Below are positions 16,149-25,523 of a DNA stretch of 64,000 nt, piece after piece. Made by a program: the position numbers and the translations under genes. The first letter of the stretch is position 1, and the number at the start of each line of letters is the position of its first letter. The notes under the pieces were generated by a model that saw only the letters and a program-made list of their open reading frames with translations, was not told where the DNA came from and did no database searches. Source of the DNA: Pontibacillus chungwhensis (GTDB taxonomy: Bacteria > Bacillota > Bacilli > Bacillales > BH030062); assembly GCF_030166655.1 (NCBI RefSeq), contig NZ_CP126446.1, positions 4,030,001 to 4,094,000 of the forward strand, given 5' to 3'.

Positions 16149-17554
16149 CCTATCACGACTCTCTTTCGTTCATCCTTCGCAAAGATCTTCCCTGGGTTCA
16201 TAATGTTTTGAGGGTCAAAAGCCTGCTTTATGCTCCTCATGGCGTTTACACCAGCCTCGCCTAACTTAAGCTCAAGGTATGGGGATTTCATTTCGCCGAC
16301 CCCATGCTCCCCTGTAATTGTTCCGCCAAGCTTAATCGCTTCAATAAATATATCTTCAAAGGCTTGTTCAACCCTTTTTAATTCATCTTGATTCCGCGCA
16401 TCCGTGAGGCATGTAGGATGTAAATTCCCATCTCCTGCATGACCAAATGTGCATATGGTCACGTCATGTTTCTTCTCGATTTCTTTAATGGCATGAACCA
16501 TCTTCGCGATTTCAGAACGAGGCACAGTGGCATCTTCTAAAATGGTCGTAGGTTTTAACCGTGCTAACGCCGATAAAGCGGAACGCCTGGCGGTTCGAAG
16601 GGCATCTGCCTCTGCTTCGGATTGAGCAACTTGAACACTGATTGCATTCATTTCATTACAAACAGACTCAATGTGATTCATATCTCGCTCTACGACCTCT
16701 ATAGGACCATCTTGCTCAATAAGAAGGACCGCTTCTGCTTCTATAGGTAAACCGACCTTAGCAAAGTCCTCAACCACCTTAATCGTTGATTGGTCCATAA
16801 ACTCAAGCGTAGTGGGAATGATTTTATCCGAGATCACCTTTGAAACCGTCCGGGCTGCGGACTCTAAATCCTCATAAACAGCCAGCACGGTTTTCTTGGC
16901 TTCTGGTTTCGGAATGAGTTTAAGCGTAGCCTCTGTAATAATCCCAAGCGTTCCTTCAGAACCTATAAACAATCTCGTTAAATCATAACCTGCTACATCT
17001 TTCGCTAGTTTCCCACCTGTTTGAATGATATCGCCATTTGGTAAAACGATTTCGAGACCTAATACATAATCACGGGTCACGCCATATTTTAGCCCTCTTA
17101 ATCCACCTGAGTTCTCCATTAAATTCCCGCCAATCGTAGAGATCTTCATAGAACTCGGGTCTGGAGGATAGAAGAGCCCTTTTTCTTCTACGGCATTAAC
17201 CATATCTAGCGTAATCACACCAGGCTGAACCTTAACGGTTAAATTGTCTTCATCTATCTCCAAAATTTCTTTCATATGATTAAACAAGAGGACGATGCCC
17301 CCGTTTGTCGGGCAAGTACCTGCAGCGAGATTCGTTCCTGATCCTCTTGGGACAATTGGAATCTGATACTCATTACACGTTTTCAGCAATGCACTGACTT
17401 CTTCTGTATTCCTAGGACTTACGACTGCATCCGGAAGCGCCTGAAAATTAGGTGTAGCATCGTAAGAATAGACCAGTTTCATTTCATTCGAATCTTGATA
17501 ATTTTCCGTTCCAACGATGGAAATCAGTTTCTCTCGCACTTCTAAGCTGATCAT
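16145..17554 (-). CDS. glcD: Glycolate oxidase / D-lactate dehydrogenase FAD subunit
   Basis: 469-residue FAD-linked 2-hydroxyacid oxidase of the VAO family. The FAD-binding domain has VVSPRNTEEVSALLKTC, PIVPRGSGTNLAAG and PDPSSMKISTIGGNLMENSGG; the C-terminal cap has FGHAGDGNLHPTCL and ITGEHGVGEMK, the conserved HxxxxN and EHG motifs of this family. It oxidises glycolate or D-lactate in the cytoplasm with GlcF as electron acceptor. Start ATG follows GGAGGAG. It lies 26 bases after lutC with no terminator between, so it belongs to the lutABC transcript. Substrate cannot be distinguished by sequence reading alone. Confidence 0.9.
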   Translation of the reverse strand: MISLEVREKLISIVGTENYQDSNEMKLVYSYDATPNFQALPDAVVSPRNTEEVSALLKTCNEYQIPIVPRGSGTNLAAGTCPTNGGIVLLFNHMKEILEIDEDNLTVKVQPGVITLDMVNAVEEKGLFYPPDPSSMKISTIGGNLMENSGGLRGLKYGVTRDYVLGLEIVLPNGDIIQTGGKLAKDVAGYDLTRLFIGSEGTLGIITEATLKLIPKPEAKKTVLAVYEDLESAARTVSKVISDKIIPTTLEFMDQSTIKVVEDFAKVGLPIEAEAVLLIEQDGPIEVVERDMNHIESVCNEMNAISVQVAQSEAEADALRTARRSALSALARLKPTTILEDATVPRSEIAKMVHAIKEIEKKHDVTICTFGHAGDGNLHPTCLTDARNQDELKRVEQAFEDIFIEAIKLGGTITGEHGVGEMKSPYLELKLGEAGVNAMRSIKQAFDPQNIMNPGKIFAKDERKRVVIG

Positions 17555-17580
17555 ATTTCATCTCCTCCTTTCGTACAAGA

Positions 17581-18291
17581 TCACATATCTTCTACCAGAA
17601 TATAGGTCGCTTTTACTGGACCATGGACACCTACAATAAGGTTCATTTCGATATCTGCACTATTACTCGGCCCGGTAATGAAACTCACACACGGAGAGAC
17701 ATCAACGCCATCAGCATGAGCCTGATGGATGTGCCGAACAGCTTGGGTCATCCTCGGAACCAGCGTGCTCTTCGGTATAATCGCAATATACGTTCTCGGA
17801 AGAAGACTGATGGATCGTCCATTGCCCCGATGGTTAAAAAGCGTCACGGTTCCAGACTCGGCAAGGGTGATATCACTGAATGTAATTCCTACATCCGCTC
17901 GTTCAGCAAAAGTAAGATTTTTGGTTCCTTTAGCAGGATCCCATAAATGAAAAGAAACACCTTTATCCTGGAGATTGTTGTAGAAGGAGCTCAAACCATA
18001 CTCATCATTCCGCTTATCATCAGCGGCTACAACCACATTTCCCTCGTTCTCCTCAATCGCTTGTTGAAGGGTTTTAGCTAACGTTTGGGTGGTTGACCGT
18101 TTAAAGTGGGTATGAATCGAATGGCACTGGTCTTCTAATTTATCCACTAATTCTTCTTGAGTGGCTCCTTCGAAGACTCTCCACTGCGGTTCGACACTGT
18201 ACTGAGGACGTGTGACCCCTTTGGAACGCCTTTTTCTTCCAAGCTGGTCCGCCACATTATTTAAGAATGAATCCCGATTTTGAATACTCAT
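17581..18291 (-). CDS. lutC: Lactate utilisation protein C (LUD domain)
   Basis: 236-residue LUD-domain protein of the LutABC iron-sulfur complex that oxidises L-lactate to pyruvate. Visible: [44 protein letters not shown] and [21 protein letters not shown], the standard LUD core with a conserved Gly-Pro-Ser loop. Length agrees with B. subtilis LutC. Its ATG overlaps the lutB stop codon by 4 bases. It has no cysteine clusters of its own; its role in the complex is not defined mechanistically in the family. Confidence 0.93.
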   Translation of the reverse strand: MSIQNRDSFLNNVADQLGRKRRSKGVTRPQYSVEPQWRVFEGATQEELVDKLEDQCHSIHTHFKRSTTQTLAKTLQQAIEENEGNVVVAADDKRNDEYGLSSFYNNLQDKGVSFHLWDPAKGTKNLTFAERADVGITFSDITLAESGTVTLFNHRGNGRSISLLPRTYIAIIPKSTLVPRMTQAVRHIHQAHADGVDVSPCVSFITGPSNSADIEMNLIVGVHGPVKATYILVEDM

Positions 18292-19715
18292 GATGAACGC
18301 CCTCCCTTTTGTCTTGATTTAAACCAGGCCCGAAAGGTCTGTTCACTTGGTGCAGGGAAATCCCGAACGTCTGTCCACCCTTTCAGTGGTCCTGGACCGC
18401 TCTCGATTACACCGTCTTTTGTCCAGGGCTTCAATGCGCTCCGTGCCATTCTGGTACTCAATTTGTATGCCGCAGGATGTGATCCCCACTTTGCAAACCC
18501 CTCCATCATTATCCTTTCTGAAGGAGGTGATTTCTTTTCTTTCTCAACTATGATTTCTCGATGCCGGACTAAGTGTTCATGTAGCGGAATCTTAACCGGG
18601 CATGCTTCTGTACAAGCAGCACAAAGCGTAGAAGCATATGGCAAGTCTTTATGATCATCGTATCCATCAAGAAGAGGCGTTAATACAGCACCTATTGGGC
18701 CAGGGTAGACCGATCCGTATGAATGCCCTCCTACGTGCCGATATACCGGGCATACATTGATACAGGCGGCACAGCGAATACAATGCAAGGCTGATTGAAA
18801 TTCTGTTCCTAATATATTGGAACGACCATTATCAACAATGACAAGATGATAATCTTCAGGCCCATCTACTTCGTCTTCTTCTTTCGTGCCTGTTATAGAG
18901 GTCACATAGCTCGTAAGCTTTTGGCCAACGGCTGCTCTTGTTAACAGACTCACCATCACATCAAGCTCTTCCCAGGTAGGGACAAGGCGCTCCATTCCCA
19001 TAACAGAAATTTGCGTTTTCGGGAGTGCTGTTACAAGTCGTGCGTTTCCTTCATTTGTAACGAACGTGACCGCTCCTGATTCAGCAACGGCAAAGTTACA
19101 TCCTGTTATTCCTACGTCAGCTGATAAAAATTCCTTCCGTAGCTGTTCACGTGCAAACGTGGCGAGTTCTTCCGGAAGATCAGAGTTTTTGTACCCTTTC
19201 TTACTCGCAAACGTCTCTCGAATTTGCTCTTTATTCTTATGAAGAGCCGGTGTCACGATATGAGAAGGAGGATCTTCATCCATCTGCAAGATCCATTCGC
19301 CTAAGTCCGTTTCTACAACCTCCGCACCAGCCTGTTCAAGCGTTTCGTTTAAACCGATCTCCTCTGTCACCATGGATTTCGATTTTACAATTTTCTTCGC
19401 TTCTTTCTTCTGAACCACGTTGCGGATATATTCATTCGCCTCCTCAGCCGTTTGAGCAAAGAAGACTTTCCCTCCACGCTTTGAGACCTGGCTGCTTAAT
19501 TGCTCTAAGTAAAAGTCCAGATTCTGAAGGGTATGAGTTCGAATTTCCTCCCCCAGCGTACGCCAGTCTTCCCAATCTCCTAATTCTTCAGCGGCTTTAA
19601 GTCTTCCGCTTCGAAAGCGACCTTGAGCAGAAGAAACAGCTCCGCGCATAAAGTCATTTTGAATCCCTTCTTGAACTCGGTCTCTAAAGGGTGCTTGTCC
19701 TATCTTAATTCCCAT
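18288..19715 (-). CDS. lutB: Lactate utilisation iron-sulfur protein B
   Basis: 475-residue protein joining a LUD domain (about 60-295, with [30 protein letters not shown]) to a ferredoxin-like segment with two cysteine clusters, [23 protein letters not shown] and [18 protein letters not shown]. Together with LutA and LutC it forms the quinone-linked L-lactate dehydrogenase of Gram-positive bacteria. AGGAGG lies 7 bases before the ATG. It follows lutA after 16 bases and overlaps lutC. A conserved C-terminal tail ([24 protein letters not shown]) is typical of the family. Confidence 0.94.
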   Translation of the reverse strand: MGIKIGQAPFRDRVQEGIQNDFMRGAVSSAQGRFRSGRLKAAEELGDWEDWRTLGEEIRTHTLQNLDFYLEQLSSQVSKRGGKVFFAQTAEEANEYIRNVVQKKEAKKIVKSKSMVTEEIGLNETLEQAGAEVVETDLGEWILQMDEDPPSHIVTPALHKNKEQIRETFASKKGYKNSDLPEELATFAREQLRKEFLSADVGITGCNFAVAESGAVTFVTNEGNARLVTALPKTQISVMGMERLVPTWEELDVMVSLLTRAAVGQKLTSYVTSITGTKEEDEVDGPEDYHLVIVDNGRSNILGTEFQSALHCIRCAACINVCPVYRHVGGHSYGSVYPGPIGAVLTPLLDGYDDHKDLPYASTLCAACTEACPVKIPLHEHLVRHREIIVEKEKKSPPSERIMMEGFAKWGSHPAAYKLSTRMARSALKPWTKDGVIESGPGPLKGWTDVRDFPAPSEQTFRAWFKSRQKGGRSS

Positions 19716-19731
19716 AATTTATCCTCCTTTC

Positions 19732-20448
19732 TTACTGGCTATTTAAAATCTTAGTAATATGAAGAGTCTGTACAGGTCGATCATCACGGCTCAAACGCCC
19801 ACCGATATTCATTAAACAACCCATATCTCCGCCAATGACGTAATCGGCTCCTGTTTCCATGATATGATCGGTTTTCTCCATGACCATTTGTTCTGAAATT
19901 GTTGAATTTTTGACAGCAAAAGTTCCTCCAAATCCACAGCAATCTTCACACAAAGGTAAATCAATAACCTCTAATCCTCTGACGTTTTTTAATAATTTAT
20001 AAGGAGCTTCTGTAACCCCTAAAAGACGCGTCATATGACAGGAACGGTGATAGGTCACTCTTCCATGGAAAGTGGCTCCGACGTCTTCTATTTTCAACAC
20101 ATCCACCAGAAATTGAGTGAGTTCATACGTTTTATCCGCTAACTCCTGCGCTACGTCTCTCCATTCAGGGTCATCCTGGAATAAATGAGGGTACTCCCGA
20201 AGCATGGCTACACACGAACCAGATGGACCGACAACATACTCAGAATCCTTAAACGCTTTCATAATTTGTTTCATTGAGTCCTTTGCTTTTGTTACATACC
20301 CACTATTGTAAGCAGGCTGACCGCAACATGTCTGAGACTCTGGGAAATCAATTTCACACCCAAACCGTTCAAGAATTTCTACCGTGTCTTTCCCAACGTC
20401 TGATGCCATTACATCACATAAACACGTAATAAATAACGAAACTCTCAT
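19732..20448 (-). CDS. lutA: Lactate utilisation iron-sulfur protein A
   Basis: 238-residue protein with two cysteine-rich CCG domains ([12 protein letters not shown] in the first and [15 protein letters not shown] in the second), as in heterodisulfide reductase subunit B and GlcF. It starts [17 protein letters not shown], matching B. subtilis LutA in length and wording. It acts in the L-lactate oxidising LutABC complex. AGGAGGT lies upstream of the ATG. It is the first gene of the lutABC-glcDF operon, and a LutR-type operator (20492-20507) lies 44-59 bases before its start codon. Confidence 0.94.
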   Translation of the reverse strand: MRVSLFITCLCDVMASDVGKDTVEILERFGCEIDFPESQTCCGQPAYNSGYVTKAKDSMKQIMKAFKDSEYVVGPSGSCVAMLREYPHLFQDDPEWRDVAQELADKTYELTQFLVDVLKIEDVGATFHGRVTYHRSCHMTRLLGVTEAPYKLLKNVRGLEVIDLPLCEDCCGFGGTFAVKNSTISEQMVMEKTDHIMETGADYVIGGDMGCLMNIGGRLSRDDRPVQTLHITKILNSQ

Positions 20449-20491
20449 TTTTCATTACCTCCTAATGATTGGCCTGCTCGTTCATTAAGCA

Positions 20492-20507
20492 GGTCATCTG
20501 ATGACTA
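20492..20507. promoter_or_regulatory. LutR-type operator before lutA
   Basis: Contains TCATC-T-GATGA, identical in the core to the site before lutR and matching the TCATC-N-GATGA pattern known for B. subtilis LutR. It lies in the 102-base gap between lutR and lutA. Confidence 0.8.
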
Positions 20508-20550
20508 GGCGAAACCAAAGCCTCTCATGCGAGGACATGGCCTGGTTGTT

Positions 20551-21261
20551 CTATTTATTAATAAAATTACTTAAGGCTTGTTCAACTTTCGTTAAATGCT
20601 CAAACATGTGCTTCTTAGCAAGCTGTCCATCTCTATGTTGAATTGCACGCAAGATGTCATAGTGTTCCTGAAGCAAGGTTGTTGTTTTCTGTTCAGAATG
20701 AAGCCATAACCGACGTGTTTCTCGCATGGTTTCGACCATGATTTCTGAAACACTATTCATTAAATTAATTAACATATGGTTATGCGTTGAATGTGCGACA
20801 GCCAGGTGGAATTCTAAATCAGCCTCTTCACCTAACTCCCCGTTTCCTTTCGCTTCTCCCATAGCTACCAATGCCTTTTCCATAGCTTCAAGGTCTTCTT
20901 CTGTATGATGAATAGCCGCTGATTCCGCAGCACCTACTTCTAAGATCTTACGTACTTCTAACAACTCTTTAATATCCTCTTTCTTCATAAGGAAAGCAAC
21001 TGATACTGGAACGGAGAAACGAGAAGGTTCAAACTGTTTAACAAAGGTCCCTTCACCCTGACGCATTTCAAGGAGTCCCATTGCTCTAAGTGCACTTAAA
21101 GCTTCACGAATGGCAGAGCGCCCTACTTGAAAGCTCTTAGCTAAGCTCTCTACTGAATCTAAGCGATCCCCAGGCTTTAAATCTCCTTGTCTCAACATAT
21201 CTATTAATGAATCCGCTACTTCTTCGTATATTTTTCTAGCGCGTATTTGTTTGTATTCCAT
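20551..21261 (-). CDS. lutR: FadR-family GntR repressor of lactate utilisation
   Basis: 236-residue regulator. The N-terminal winged HTH reads LKPGDRLDSVESLAKSFQVGRSAIREALSALRAMGLLEMRQGEGTFV; the C-terminal FCD domain (about 95-230) has ELLEVRKILEVGAAESAA, EADLEFHLAVAHSTHN and HYDILRAIQHRDGQLAKKHMFEHL, with the metal-ligand Asp/His pattern. The frame opens at a TTG (21282), but ATG 21261 has GGAGG 8 bases upstream. It is flanked by lutP and lutA, and three identical-type palindromes stand before lutP, lutR and lutA, so it very likely represses all three units and itself until lactate is present. Confidence 0.9.
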   Translation of the reverse strand: MEYKQIRARKIYEEVADSLIDMLRQGDLKPGDRLDSVESLAKSFQVGRSAIREALSALRAMGLLEMRQGEGTFVKQFEPSRFSVPVSVAFLMKKEDIKELLEVRKILEVGAAESAAIHHTEEDLEAMEKALVAMGEAKGNGELGEEADLEFHLAVAHSTHNHMLINLMNSVSEIMVETMRETRRLWLHSEQKTTTLLQEHYDILRAIQHRDGQLAKKHMFEHLTKVEQALSNFINK

Positions 21262-21301
21262 GATGTCATCCTCCAACTTCAAGTCAACCTTCTTTCATTT
21301 T

Positions 21302-21330
21302 AAGAGCAGATCATCTGATGACCTGCTCTT
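21302..21330. promoter_or_regulatory. LutR-type operator before lutR (extended palindrome)
   Basis: Core TCATCTGATGA at 21311-21321 inside a longer near-perfect palindrome whose outer arms are AAGAGCAG and CTGCTCTT. Located 41-69 bases upstream of the lutR start, consistent with autoregulation. Confidence 0.82.
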
Positions 21331-21387
21331 AGAGATATACTAAGGGAAAGTGGAAATGTTTTCAATCGTTTATTGAATTTTCTTACA

Positions 21388-21422
21388 CAAAAATAAGGAG
21401 AGCCTCTTTTGAGACCCTCCTT
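21388..21422 (-). terminator. Intrinsic terminator of lutP
   Basis: Minus-strand 12-bp stem (AAGGAGGGTCTC with GAGGCTCTCCTT, two G-T pairs) with an AAAA loop and an ATTTTTG tail; it overlaps the lutP stop codon. Confidence 0.82.
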
Positions 21423-23004
21423 AAAGCATTAAAAGAATGAAACCTCCCAATCCTGCTAATGCACCATATAAAAGAGCAGGACCAAGCGTGGTTCGAATGA
21501 TATCCCCTTCTTTACCCGCTAGACCTACAACCGCTGATGCAGCCACCACGTTATGCACGCAAATCATATTCCCAGCTGATGCGCCCATTACTTGAACGGC
21601 CAGGACGATATCACTGTTCATGCCCGTTTGTGTTGCAATACTATGCTGAACAGGAGCAAAGGTGAGGTTAGACACTGTTGCACTTCCTGTAATGAACGAG
21701 CCAAGCTCCCCTAAATAAGGAGCGACAACAATCCACATCGAACCAAATCCGCCAGCCAGGCTCTTTGCAATATATTGAGGCATACTTACAAGGTCATTGC
21801 CATTTATTCCTGAGTTCGTAAAGACTTGCACTAATGCTAATGTAAATAATAAAGCTACTCCAGCACTTTTGATTGAGCCAAGAGCTTTTACGGACGCTGT
21901 AGTAAATGTGGAGAACGATTTCTTTTGGAGAATGAGAGCGACTAAGGCAGCAAGTACAAGAACGGTACCAGGTGAGTATAGAACTTGCCATCCAGAAGAG
22001 ATCTCATCAAACCCCATAATACGTTCATAAGATAAGTCTAAGTTGTTCAATGTAAACTGCTTAATAGGCGTAATGATTCGAGTAATAAGAAGGAGAACAA
22101 CAACGACTAAATATGGTGCCCAAGCGGTCAATAAGCTCATAGAAGGAGCTTCTTCATCTTCCACAAAATCTTCCTGTAGCGCTTCTTTCCACTCCTTCTC
22201 AGGAAGAAATACTCCCCTTTTCGCCGTGATTGTCGCGACAGCTAGCCCTGTCAGTGAAGCCAGTATGGAAACAAATTCGTGACCAAAAAAAGTAGCATAT
22301 AGTAACGCAGAAACGGAATACGTTAATCCAACTAGAAGGGCCCAACGGAATAAAGGGAAAGATGCTTTCATTCCTTTTCCCTTTCCAAAGAAAAGCGTCA
22401 GTACCACAACTAAAATAAATGGGATAAATGTGGCCCCTAAAAGGTCAATCCACGTAATCTTAACGCCAATCGTTTGAAAAAACGTAAGATCGGCCCCCGG
22501 TACATTACTCAATCCTACCTGAACTGGGGTGCCGACTGCCCCAAAAGACACAGCAGAGCTATCTGCTATAAGAGCAAGTGCCGCTGCAGCCATCGGGGTA
22601 AACCCTAGTGCTACCAGTAGCGGCCCTGTCACAACAGCCGGCGTCCCAAAACCCGCAGCCCCCTCAATTAAAGAGCCAAACAGAAAAGCTACAATGACAA
22701 CCTGAACTCTCATGTCTCTTGAGATATCCCGGAAACCTTGATTGATACGAGTGACCGCTCCAGTCCCTCGTAATGTTTCTAAAAGCACAATCGCTCCAAA
22801 AAGAATGAGAAGGATCGTCAATGCTTTATGAGTGCCTTGCAAAATAGAAGCCAAAATCACATTGCCGCCCACGCCCCAAACCGTAAAAGATAAAAGAATG
22901 ACTATAATGGCGCTAAAAAACATCCCTTTTATAGCTGAGAGACGTAGCAGAACTAAGAAAATAAATGGAGCAATAATGGCACTTAACGCAGTTAATGCAA
23001 GCAT
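21421..23004 (-). CDS. lutP: L-lactate permease, LctP/LldP family
   Basis: 527-residue polytopic membrane transporter with about 12-14 hydrophobic segments. Family blocks: [93 protein letters not shown] and [29 protein letters not shown]. It takes up lactate (often glycolate too) by proton symport. It is a monocistronic unit with its own terminator and has a LutR-type operator about 60-80 bases upstream. The start ATG follows GGTGAGGGGG. Confidence 0.93.
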   Translation of the reverse strand: MLALTALSAIIAPFIFLVLLRLSAIKGMFFSAIIVILLSFTVWGVGGNVILASILQGTHKALTILLILFGAIVLLETLRGTGAVTRINQGFRDISRDMRVQVVIVAFLFGSLIEGAAGFGTPAVVTGPLLVALGFTPMAAAALALIADSSAVSFGAVGTPVQVGLSNVPGADLTFFQTIGVKITWIDLLGATFIPFILVVVLTLFFGKGKGMKASFPLFRWALLVGLTYSVSALLYATFFGHEFVSILASLTGLAVATITAKRGVFLPEKEWKEALQEDFVEDEEAPSMSLLTAWAPYLVVVVLLLITRIITPIKQFTLNNLDLSYERIMGFDEISSGWQVLYSPGTVLVLAALVALILQKKSFSTFTTASVKALGSIKSAGVALLFTLALVQVFTNSGINGNDLVSMPQYIAKSLAGGFGSMWIVVAPYLGELGSFITGSATVSNLTFAPVQHSIATQTGMNSDIVLAVQVMGASAGNMICVHNVVAASAVVGLAGKEGDIIRTTLGPALLYGALAGLGGFILLML

Positions 23005-23062
23005 AGTAATTTCCCCCTCACCTTTATACAGCTCTTATATTCCCGAACGATCGCTTTGAATA

Positions 23063-23084
23063 GGTCAGTCGTCAGATGACTACC
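23063..23084. promoter_or_regulatory. LutR-type operator before lutP
   Basis: TCGTC-A-GATGA at 23069-23079 flanked by GG and CC-type bases (GGTCAG ... GACTACC), a one-mismatch version of the sites before lutA and lutR. Confidence 0.7.
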
Positions 23085-23172
23085 TCTACTTCCATCGTAC
23101 GCCGAAACGAGGGGGTTCTCAATAGCTACTAGTGACAGAGTTGTGTGGATTATGTGGCAAACTCGTTACGTT

Positions 23173-25371
23173 TTATGAAATAGTCTTGCTCGCGTAAACG
23201 GCTGGTGTTGTCTCTTTCGGTGCAACAAGTATTGGCCACCAGAAAGGAGCTCCTCGCCATCCATGTTCTTTCTTCCCTTGTTGATGAAGGAGGATCAAGG
23301 CCGGAACGTCTGTGGCTACTTTTCTTGCTAGACCAAGCTCTCCCTTTCCGTTACTTGGCGTATCTGGCGAGGACTCAAAACGCCCGTTCTTATCGTAACG
23401 CTGGATTTGGCGGTTCTCCCGTACGATGATCCAAACGTACCCTTTATTCTCAGAATCATGGGCATGAGAAAGATAATGAAGCATGGACTGATGGTCTTCT
23501 ACGTCCCATTCATATCCCTCCTCCATTTCGAGCGTTTGATGGATAAGGGTAAGAAGCTCACTTGCGAGTTCAACCGGAATGAGAAACGCTTCTCCTTTTT
23601 TCTTTACCGGGCTCTCTCTCCATTTCTCAAGCTGCTTCGTGATGTGGTTCACTGTCTTTTGGATATAGGTTTTATACCCTGTCTGAAAACCGATTGGTAA
23701 CAGACGCTTATGAGGTTTCATTAACCTGATATTGGATAATAGGATTTTATTAGGACTGCAAGGAATCATCTCCTCTAACGGATCTTTCTGAATAAACACG
23801 ACTCCCTGATCATGTCCCCCACTTTCAAACGCATCTCTTAGAGCTGTATCAAATTCGTGGATGCGCTCCATTACGTCATAGATATGACGCGTGGTGTAGA
23901 ACCGGGTAACCGCAACATCTGCTAACGGACGAGCTCCATACATCCGTGAGTGTTGAAGTACGGTATCTTGTTGAAACGACTTTGGGTTTCGCCCGTAGAA
24001 GAATCCGATTAAATTCCCAATTGTAATCCCTCGATCTAATATTTGTCCCCCAATAAAAATATTCATCGGGGCTCTTAACTGAAGTTGACCTGTATGGTCT
24101 AATAGCTCGTTAACATCTTTCTCCGAATTGACAACAGAGCTGACCAGATGCTCTTCTAAGACAGCCTTACGAACTTCGTAAAAGAGTTCTTGAAAGGATG
24201 GTTGTGGCAAGTCTACTTTAGAAACGGAGCGCATCAAATCGTTGTATGACGCTTCAATCAGTTCACGAAAGATCGGATCATCGTTCTCAGCACTCTCCCG
24301 TAATTGACTCTCCATACGATTCACCATTTCCTCCTGCCAAGCATGGGCCATTTTCCCTCGTTCCGTATGAATCATACACGAATACTTCTCCATACGAGCC
24401 CCGCTTTTTCGCTGTTGCCATCTCCGGATTGAACTTCCCACAATAAAGTTCACTAATGCTTCTCTTATATTTGAGATGTTCTTCTGATAAAGGAGCTGGT
24501 CAAGCTTTACCCGTCGCCTGTCTAATTTCTTCATCACTTCTAGCTCACGGTCTTCTATCTCATGAAACAAATGAGAAGCCATGTGATCCAAGTTATTCGC
24601 CTTCTCGAAGTACATGTCTCCCCCTACATACTGATTATGAACGGGCACAATCTCTGTGAACGCCGGACGAACGGGTTGAAAGACCTTATTCTCATGAACC
24701 TTTCGCTCCTCAGGCTGTAGATACAACGAATAAGGCGTAGCCGTCACTTGCAGGAAGGAGCTCGATGGAAGGGTTTCCCGCAATTCATCAATCTTCCCTG
24801 ATATGACACGCAGTTCATGTATATTCGCCTCTGTATTCTTCTGATAGGCTACACTAGCAAAGTCAGCTTCATCATCGATGAACAGAATACGTTTAGAAGA
24901 GAGATCCGGATATTTCTCAAATAACGCTTCTTTCAATCGATCCATATTCTTCGTTTCTTTCTTAACAATGAAAGCGAGTTTCTGCTGGCGTTCCCATTTT
25001 CTTAAGTTATCGGGTAAGCCCATAATATCGAATACACGCATTTGGTCTTCTTCCATTTGAGAAGCGAATTCCTGCTGTACGCGGACATAGGTTTGCCTGG
25101 CCAAAGCATTTGTCCCTTTCGTTAAAATGATGACAAGATCATAGCCATTATCATACCCTAGCCCCATAATCCCAAGGAAAGTCCGGGTTTTACCTGATTG
25201 GACTTTCCCAAGGAGCATACCTGGACGATTCGAACTTGTCCTTTCTTTCAACAACTGGTGAACGGTGTTTTCGATACACTGGCTTATTTTATAGTTATAT
25301 TGCTTTTCCTTTTGCAACGTTTGATAAAATCGCCCGTCTAAGCGGATCGATTGTTCAAGACTGACTGACAT
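23173..25371 (-). CDS. Stand-alone Z1-domain P-loop ATPase (putative SF2-like)
   Basis: 732-residue protein. A Walker A-like motif GKVQSGKT is at 55-62, a DDEAD Walker B motif at 166-170 and a TATPYS motif at 210-215, as in superfamily 2 ATPases. The Z1 domain (about 436-481) reads IFIGGQILDRGITIGNLIGFFYGR and then QQDTVLQHSRMYGAR. A C-terminal region (about 600-732) is not recognised. Z1 proteins are usually seen beside MutL/GHKL ATPases, methylases or nucleases in restriction-like clusters; none is present here. The ATG at 25371 has GGAG 8 bases upstream; the GTG at 25380 is too close. The gene stands alone between lutP and a phosphatase. DNA-related or defence function is inference. Confidence 0.8.
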   Translation of the reverse strand: MSVSLEQSIRLDGRFYQTLQKEKQYNYKISQCIENTVHQLLKERTSSNRPGMLLGKVQSGKTRTFLGIMGLGYDNGYDLVIILTKGTNALARQTYVRVQQEFASQMEEDQMRVFDIMGLPDNLRKWERQQKLAFIVKKETKNMDRLKEALFEKYPDLSSKRILFIDDEADFASVAYQKNTEANIHELRVISGKIDELRETLPSSSFLQVTATPYSLYLQPEERKVHENKVFQPVRPAFTEIVPVHNQYVGGDMYFEKANNLDHMASHLFHEIEDRELEVMKKLDRRRVKLDQLLYQKNISNIREALVNFIVGSSIRRWQQRKSGARMEKYSCMIHTERGKMAHAWQEEMVNRMESQLRESAENDDPIFRELIEASYNDLMRSVSKVDLPQPSFQELFYEVRKAVLEEHLVSSVVNSEKDVNELLDHTGQLQLRAPMNIFIGGQILDRGITIGNLIGFFYGRNPKSFQQDTVLQHSRMYGARPLADVAVTRFYTTRHIYDVMERIHEFDTALRDAFESGGHDQGVVFIQKDPLEEMIPCSPNKILLSNIRLMKPHKRLLPIGFQTGYKTYIQKTVNHITKQLEKWRESPVKKKGEAFLIPVELASELLTLIHQTLEMEEGYEWDVEDHQSMLHYLSHAHDSENKGYVWIIVRENRQIQRYDKNGRFESSPDTPSNGKGELGLARKVATDVPALILLHQQGKKEHGWRGAPFWWPILVAPKETTPAVYASKTIS

Positions 25372-25405
25372 GCCGGTCACTCCTATACTTTCTATCTATA
25401 CTCGT

Positions 25406-25447
25406 AAAAAAAGCCATCAACCTCCGGATGGAGGCAATGGCTCTTTC
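25406..25447 (-). terminator. Intrinsic terminator of the phosphatase gene, directly before the Z1 gene
   Basis: Minus-strand stem AGCCAT...CCTCC with GGAGG...ATGGCT, then seven T. It ends only about 35 bases before the Z1 start, so the Z1 promoter must overlap or follow it, or Z1 depends on read-through. Confidence 0.85.
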
Positions 25448-25523
25448 TTATAATCTAGTATTTAGTATACCAAACGTGTAAAGGGTGAGTCAGCCGTGAA
25501 AAGTTGGCTATTAGAGTGGGTCT

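Noticed and set aside
23173-25371. Complete multi-gene restriction or anti-phage system
   Set aside because: Only the Z1 protein is present; flanking genes are a lactate permease and a phosphatase, with no methylase, nuclease or GHKL ATPase in range.
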